Source of the DNA: Bacteroidota bacterium
Lineage (GTDB): Bacteria; Bacteroidota; Bacteroidia; Bacteroidales; F082
Reading direction: 5' to 3'
DNA: 64,000 nucleotides
Assembly: GCA_016845105.1 (NCBI GenBank)
Contig: JAERTF010000164.1
Location: 25,796 to 89,795, forward strand
Shown: positions 59,747 through 64,000 of the stretch, piece after piece
How the letters are laid out: each line of letters opens with the position of its first letter
Position numbering within the stretch: the first letter of the stretch is position 1
Program-made: the position numbers and the translations under genes
Notes under the pieces: generated by a model
Told to the model about the DNA's origin: nothing
What the model saw: only the letters and a program-made list of their open reading frames with translations
Database searches by the model: none

Positions 59747-60499
59747 TTAAACGAAATTTTGGAGAGCTTTGAGAAAACTTTCTTTTTTTCTGGTTGAAAC
59801 AACTACGTTTTCTCCGGTTTTTAAGAGAATATTATTGTTGCTTTTGTCGAAAGTCTCAACGTAGTTTAAATTAATTAAGTGTGATTGATGAGTGCGGAAG
59901 AATCCATATCCTGAAAGCATTTCCTCAAATTCTTTTAGTGTTTTTGCCATCATAATCTTTTCTTTTCCGTCCACAATGATGAGAGTGTAATTTTCGCTTG
60001 CCTCGCACCTAACCAATTTTTCTAACTCAACAACAAAGACGCTGTCGCTGGTATTAAGGATTATCTTTTTTTGCTGATTATTTTCTTTAACATTTTCAAC
60101 GCAGGTCTCTAATTGCAGATTAATTTGTTCTTTATTTTCAAGAGCTTTTTGTACTTTAATAATTGCGGAATTTAATTCTTTGGGGCTAACAGGTTTTAAT
60201 ATATAATCGAGAGCACTAAGCTTTATTGCTTTAAGAGCATATTCGTTATGGGCGGTTACAAAAACCAGGTTGAAATCAAGATCTGCAACTTTTTTAATCA
60301 GGTCAAACCCTGTTCCATCGGGAAGATGAACATCTAAAAATAATAGATCAGGGAGTTCTTTCTTTATTAATTTCACTCCATCGGCAACATTTCCGGCCGT
60401 TCCAACAATTTCAATACTGCTAAAATAAAAATCCAGCATGTTTTCCATTGCTTTTCGGGCATTAACTTCATCCTCTACAATTATAGTTCTGATTTTCAT
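59747..60499 (-). CDS. LytTR-family response regulator
   Basis: Receiver (IIVEDE, LLFLDVHLPDGTGFDLI, ALDYILKPV) and LytTR domain (YTLIIVDGKEKIMMAKTLKEFEEML..GFFRTHQSHLINL). Confidence 0.95.
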   Translation of the reverse strand: MKIRTIIVEDEVNARKAMENMLDFYFSSIEIVGTAGNVADGVKLIKKELPDLLFLDVHLPDGTGFDLIKKVADLDFNLVFVTAHNEYALKAIKLSALDYILKPVSPKELNSAIIKVQKALENKEQINLQLETCVENVKENNQQKKIILNTSDSVFVVELEKLVRCEASENYTLIIVDGKEKIMMAKTLKEFEEMLSGYGFFRTHQSHLINLNYVETFDKSNNNILLKTGENVVVSTRKKESFLKALQNFV

Positions 60500-60506
60500 G
60501 ATAACA

Positions 60507-63500
60507 CTAATTAATATTAAAAGGGATATTAAACATTACCTTGGTACCAAACACAATTCCATCTTCATTTTTCATTTCATTAATTGCAAAACTAATTTTT
60601 GGCATTCCTTTTTTTCTAAGAATCTCAAGTCGCTTTTTACAGATTGAAATGGCAAGAGATTCATGACTTTTCTTTTTCACTTTGTTGACTTTTTTGGATG
60701 CTGTAAGACCAATGCCGTTATCAAAAACCATAAATGATATCGAATTACCAATTAGTTGATAGCTTACTTGTATTTCACCCTCGTAGTCGATGTTTTTTAA
60801 TCCATGTTCGATGGCATTTTCGAGAAATGGTTGAGCAAGCATTGGGGGTATTTGATATTCACTATCTTCAAGTTCAAGGTCAACATCAATCTTATAACTA
60901 AAGCTATCATTAAACCTTAGCTGTTGCATTTTTAAATAAAGCTCAATACACTCTATTTCTTTTTCCATGCTTATAAATTCATGCCTGCTATTATCAAGTA
61001 TCAAACGTATTAGGCTGGCAAAATCCGAAAGATAGTTTCCGGCCAAATGTGTTTGATTTGAGTATATGTAGTTTTGAATAGCAAACAATGAATTGAAAAT
61101 AAAATGCGGATTCATTTGTAGACGTAATAACTTTTGATTTAACTCGATGTTTGTTAGCGACATACGCATTCGCTTATAACGAGAACGCCAGAGAAATAAA
61201 ACAAAAGAAAAGACAGCAAAAATTACGAAGCTTATAAACCACCATCGCATCCAAAATGGAGGTGTAATTGATAACCGACATGCCAAAAACTCATCAATTT
61301 TCTCACCCTGATCATCAACAACCCTTAGTTGGAAATCGTACTTGCCTGGTGGAACATTTGTAAACCTCGCAGTGAGTTCGTTTCCTTTTATTTGATTCCA
61401 CCTTTGATCAAAGCCATCAAGTTTATAGTAAAATTTATATGGGATATCTGTACCCCATACATCTGAACCAATATTAATCGAAAAGAAATTCTCATTATAA
61501 GCTAATACAACATCTTTTTTTCCATAAAAACTAGGGATCTTAACTTTATCAAAAACAGAAAGTGAAGACAGATATACCATTGGTTTTTTGACATTAGTCC
61601 TTAATTCATCAAGTTTAATTATAGCTATTCCATTTTCACCACCAAACATTATTCTCTTATCTGCAAGTTCAATGGCACAAGCATTGCTCTCATTAAAAGT
61701 TATGTTAATGATATTCGAATAATCATAGAACCTTTCCCACTGCAAGCTGTAACGAATTACGCCGTAACTTGTTGCCAACCAAACATCTTTTTCGCCAATT
61801 GGGAGTATTGCAAAAACTTCATGTTTCATCCCCAGCTGATCGAACGAAACCTCATTGATTGTTTTTTCCCCTGAAATATTGTAAAAAAGTCCCTTCGCCC
61901 CAATCCATATATTACCATTGCTACTTTCTTCAATATCATAAATCTTCTTCTGATCAATTCCTTCTTGAGGATTTACTTTTGTATAATAACATATTGATGT
62001 GTCTTTTTCAGGTAAATATAAGTGTAATCCTGTTTGGGTTGTGCCCATCCATAATCTATTTTGACTGTCAAAATGCAAACAAGTAATTAAACGCGACATA
62101 TTTGTCAACCGAAATTTATCTTTTAATCCCGTTGCGAAAGCACCTCTTGCAGTATCAAAAAGAGTTAGTCCTGGACCTCCCCAGAAACCCAGATAAAGTC
62201 TTCCTGTTTTATCAAAAGCCATATCATTATACCAGTCGAAATGTGTGCTTTTCGAATTATAAGTATAAAGTGAAAAATGATTTCTTTCTGGAAAAAGCCT
62301 TCCAAAACCAAGTCCAGCCCACAATCCACAGTAAATTGATCCATCTTTGGCCATTTCAATGCATTTTATTTTATTGGAAGGTAATCCCTGCGTATTTTTC
62401 GTATTAAAATGTTTAATAGAATTACTAACAGGATCATATTTATCAATACCCTTTTGGGTGGTACTAATCCATACTATTCCATCTTCACCTTCACATAAAT
62501 CAGTAATTGAGGATGATGCAAGAGTGTTATTTGTACCTGGAACGTGAAAAAGATATTCTACACCCACACTTTCCGGTTTATAAATTGCAACACCCTGGGA
62601 GGTAGATATCCACATTTGACCATATCGATCTTCATAAATTTTATGGATATTATTACCGGGCAATGAACCAATATCTTCTTCGTTGTGTATATTGTAGGTT
62701 ACTTCCCAGTTATTCTGGTTAACTCGGGCTAATCCATTGCCAGTACCAAACCACAGGTCGCCTTGACTGCTTTCGGTCATTGCCCAAGATGATGATTTAA
62801 TAACTTGGTGAAAGGATGTGTCCTGTTTGTTAAAGAGATAAGCCCCATCTAACCCTCCCACCCAAAAACTACCATTAGAGTCAGTATAATAATAGGCCAC
62901 ATCATACTCTCTTTTCATTCCTGGAATAAAACTGTGATTTGAACAAGGAATAGTTACAACTAATCCTTTTTCTTCATCTAAAAATGATGGTCCAATACCC
63001 CTTCCTCCGATCCACAATGTATTATCATTGTCTCTATAAATAGTGTGATAATGATAATATGGCTGGTCGGTTCTTTTATGATGAAATTGATTTAGTACAG
63101 TGAAGCTTTGCAAATCAATTTTCCAAAGTAATCCATTTAATGTTTCCATCCATAATAAACTATCGCCATCTGGTAATAAAGCTTGCACATATAGCGAATC
63201 ATTGTTCACACTTGCAGTATCTATTTCAAAAATTGGAGTAAACTTATCTGTACTATAATCATATAAACAAACACCTTTTGATGTTCCAACTAATAGTCTT
63301 CCGCTTTTATCTGCTGCAATACAAGTTACATGGGATGAAGTTAGAGACCCGGGGGTCCAGTCGTTAATGTACTTGCGCACATTGTTGCCATCAAATCTTG
63401 CCAGGCAGCTTGTTCCCGCTAACCAAATATAACCATGACGATCTTGAAAAATATCAACAATGGTTCCACATTCATCTCCAATATATTGAGTAAATGAGGT

Positions 63501-63617
63501 AAAACGAGTATATGGATCGTTACGATAGTTCTGTACTTCAATCCCACCATTTCCTAGTATAGTACCACAAACAGGCATCAATAAAATCAGAAGTAAGATC
63601 CTATGTATTTTCATCAT
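60507..63617 (-). CDS. Two-component sensor: beta-propeller + Y_Y_Y domain + LytS-like histidine kinase
   Basis: Repeated WIST/GLARVN propeller motifs; YKFYYKLDGFDQRWNQIKG...FTNVPPGKYDFQLRV; LQMNPHFIFNSLFAIQNYIYSNQTHLAGNYLSDFASLIR...QPFLENAIEHGL. Confidence 0.95.
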   Translation of the reverse strand: MMKIHRILLLILLMPVCGTILGNGGIEVQNYRNDPYTRFTSFTQYIGDECGTIVDIFQDRHGYIWLAGTSCLARFDGNNVRKYINDWTPGSLTSSHVTCIAADKSGRLLVGTSKGVCLYDYSTDKFTPIFEIDTASVNNDSLYVQALLPDGDSLLWMETLNGLLWKIDLQSFTVLNQFHHKRTDQPYYHYHTIYRDNDNTLWIGGRGIGPSFLDEEKGLVVTIPCSNHSFIPGMKREYDVAYYYTDSNGSFWVGGLDGAYLFNKQDTSFHQVIKSSSWAMTESSQGDLWFGTGNGLARVNQNNWEVTYNIHNEEDIGSLPGNNIHKIYEDRYGQMWISTSQGVAIYKPESVGVEYLFHVPGTNNTLASSSITDLCEGEDGIVWISTTQKGIDKYDPVSNSIKHFNTKNTQGLPSNKIKCIEMAKDGSIYCGLWAGLGFGRLFPERNHFSLYTYNSKSTHFDWYNDMAFDKTGRLYLGFWGGPGLTLFDTARGAFATGLKDKFRLTNMSRLITCLHFDSQNRLWMGTTQTGLHLYLPEKDTSICYYTKVNPQEGIDQKKIYDIEESSNGNIWIGAKGLFYNISGEKTINEVSFDQLGMKHEVFAILPIGEKDVWLATSYGVIRYSLQWERFYDYSNIINITFNESNACAIELADKRIMFGGENGIAIIKLDELRTNVKKPMVYLSSLSVFDKVKIPSFYGKKDVVLAYNENFFSINIGSDVWGTDIPYKFYYKLDGFDQRWNQIKGNELTARFTNVPPGKYDFQLRVVDDQGEKIDEFLACRLSITPPFWMRWWFISFVIFAVFSFVLFLWRSRYKRMRMSLTNIELNQKLLRLQMNPHFIFNSLFAIQNYIYSNQTHLAGNYLSDFASLIRLILDNSRHEFISMEKEIECIELYLKMQQLRFNDSFSYKIDVDLELEDSEYQIPPMLAQPFLENAIEHGLKNIDYEGEIQVSYQLIGNSISFMVFDNGIGLTASKKVNKVKKKSHESLAISICKKRLEILRKKGMPKISFAINEMKNEDGIVFGTKVMFNIPFNIN

Positions 63618-63918
63618 AGATTATTAATTTCGCATATAAAAGTATGTGATTTTTTATTATCCTGAGCTTTTTTCGAAGTACATTATCAACACCTTTTTTC
63701 GAAATAAACTAGGAACAATACACTGTATGCTCACTGTAGCTATCAATATATCTAACTCTGGTCTCTTACTCAATATTTGTACTACAAATATTAGCAACAA
63801 TATGAAATAGGATAAACGTGTTTCTATAGAAAGTATTAGAATAATGCCCCTATTAATATGAAATAAACCACTATGGACTGAAAGTACCATAGTTTTCTCC
63901 AAGACTGAAAGTCTTGCG

Positions 63919-64000
63919 CTATTCGATGATAAAATTTGAATCGTCATTATCAGTTGGTTTCCTATGATGCTCCAAATATTCATTTACCATATCATCTGTG
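63919..64000 (-). CDS. Possible C-terminal tail of a protein continuing beyond the window
   Basis: Minus-strand frame open from the window edge: ...TDDMVNEYLEHHRKPTDNDDSNFIIE*; too short to identify. Confidence 0.25.
   Translation of the reverse strand, partial: TDDMVNEYLEHHRKPTDNDDSNFIIE

Noticed and set aside
45109-63617. Interpretation as a polysaccharide utilisation locus
   Set aside because: A propeller-type kinase is typical of PULs, but it pairs with LytTR rather than being a hybrid sensor, and no SusC/SusD or glycoside hydrolase genes are present.
63657-63983. 108-aa minus-strand ORF at the window end
   Set aside because: No signal or domain; it overlaps another open minus frame at 63919-64000 that looks more protein-like, so probably spurious.
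1-64000. Prophage, transposon or integrative element
   Set aside because: No integrase, transposase, phage structural genes, terminal repeats or tRNA-associated att-like duplication were recognised.

Overview
This is an AT-rich Bacteroidota-like chromosomal segment. The T9SS C-terminal sorting domains and the TAnnTTTG -7 promoter motifs support that assignment. I saw no rRNA, tRNA, CRISPR array or transposase. Two regions stand out. (1) At ~8.3-21.2 kb there is a co-directional + strand locus: DUF47/PhoU-like protein, a PiT phosphate permease fused to a C-terminal LuxR-type HTH, an OprO/P-like porin, a lamin-tail lipoprotein, an SdiA-regulated/phytase-like beta-propeller, two tandem CYTH-like paralogues, a canonical CYTH protein, a TctC-TctB fusion, TctA, and a Na/Pi (NptA-type) transporter with a PhoU-like tail. 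A second CYTH copy lies at 24.2 kb. This looks like an undescribed phosphate or phosphorylated-compound uptake, hydrolysis and sensing island. (2) At ~45.1-63.6 kb there is an all-minus-strand cluster headed by a beta-propeller (Y_Y_Y) LytS-like histidine kinase and a LytTR response regulator. It is followed by two modular families of exported proteins. Four proteins share an N-terminal PsbP/Mog1-like domain with swapped C-termini. Four others share a C-terminal four-repeat module (three ending in LYVGF) with swapped N-termini (LRR, FecR+YCF48, FecR, helical). The rest is largely ordinary chromosomal content (MarR/SDR, PBP1A, tag, DEAD helicase, MscS, rsmI, ACR3/ArsC). Domain calls were made by eye from the translations; no database search was run.
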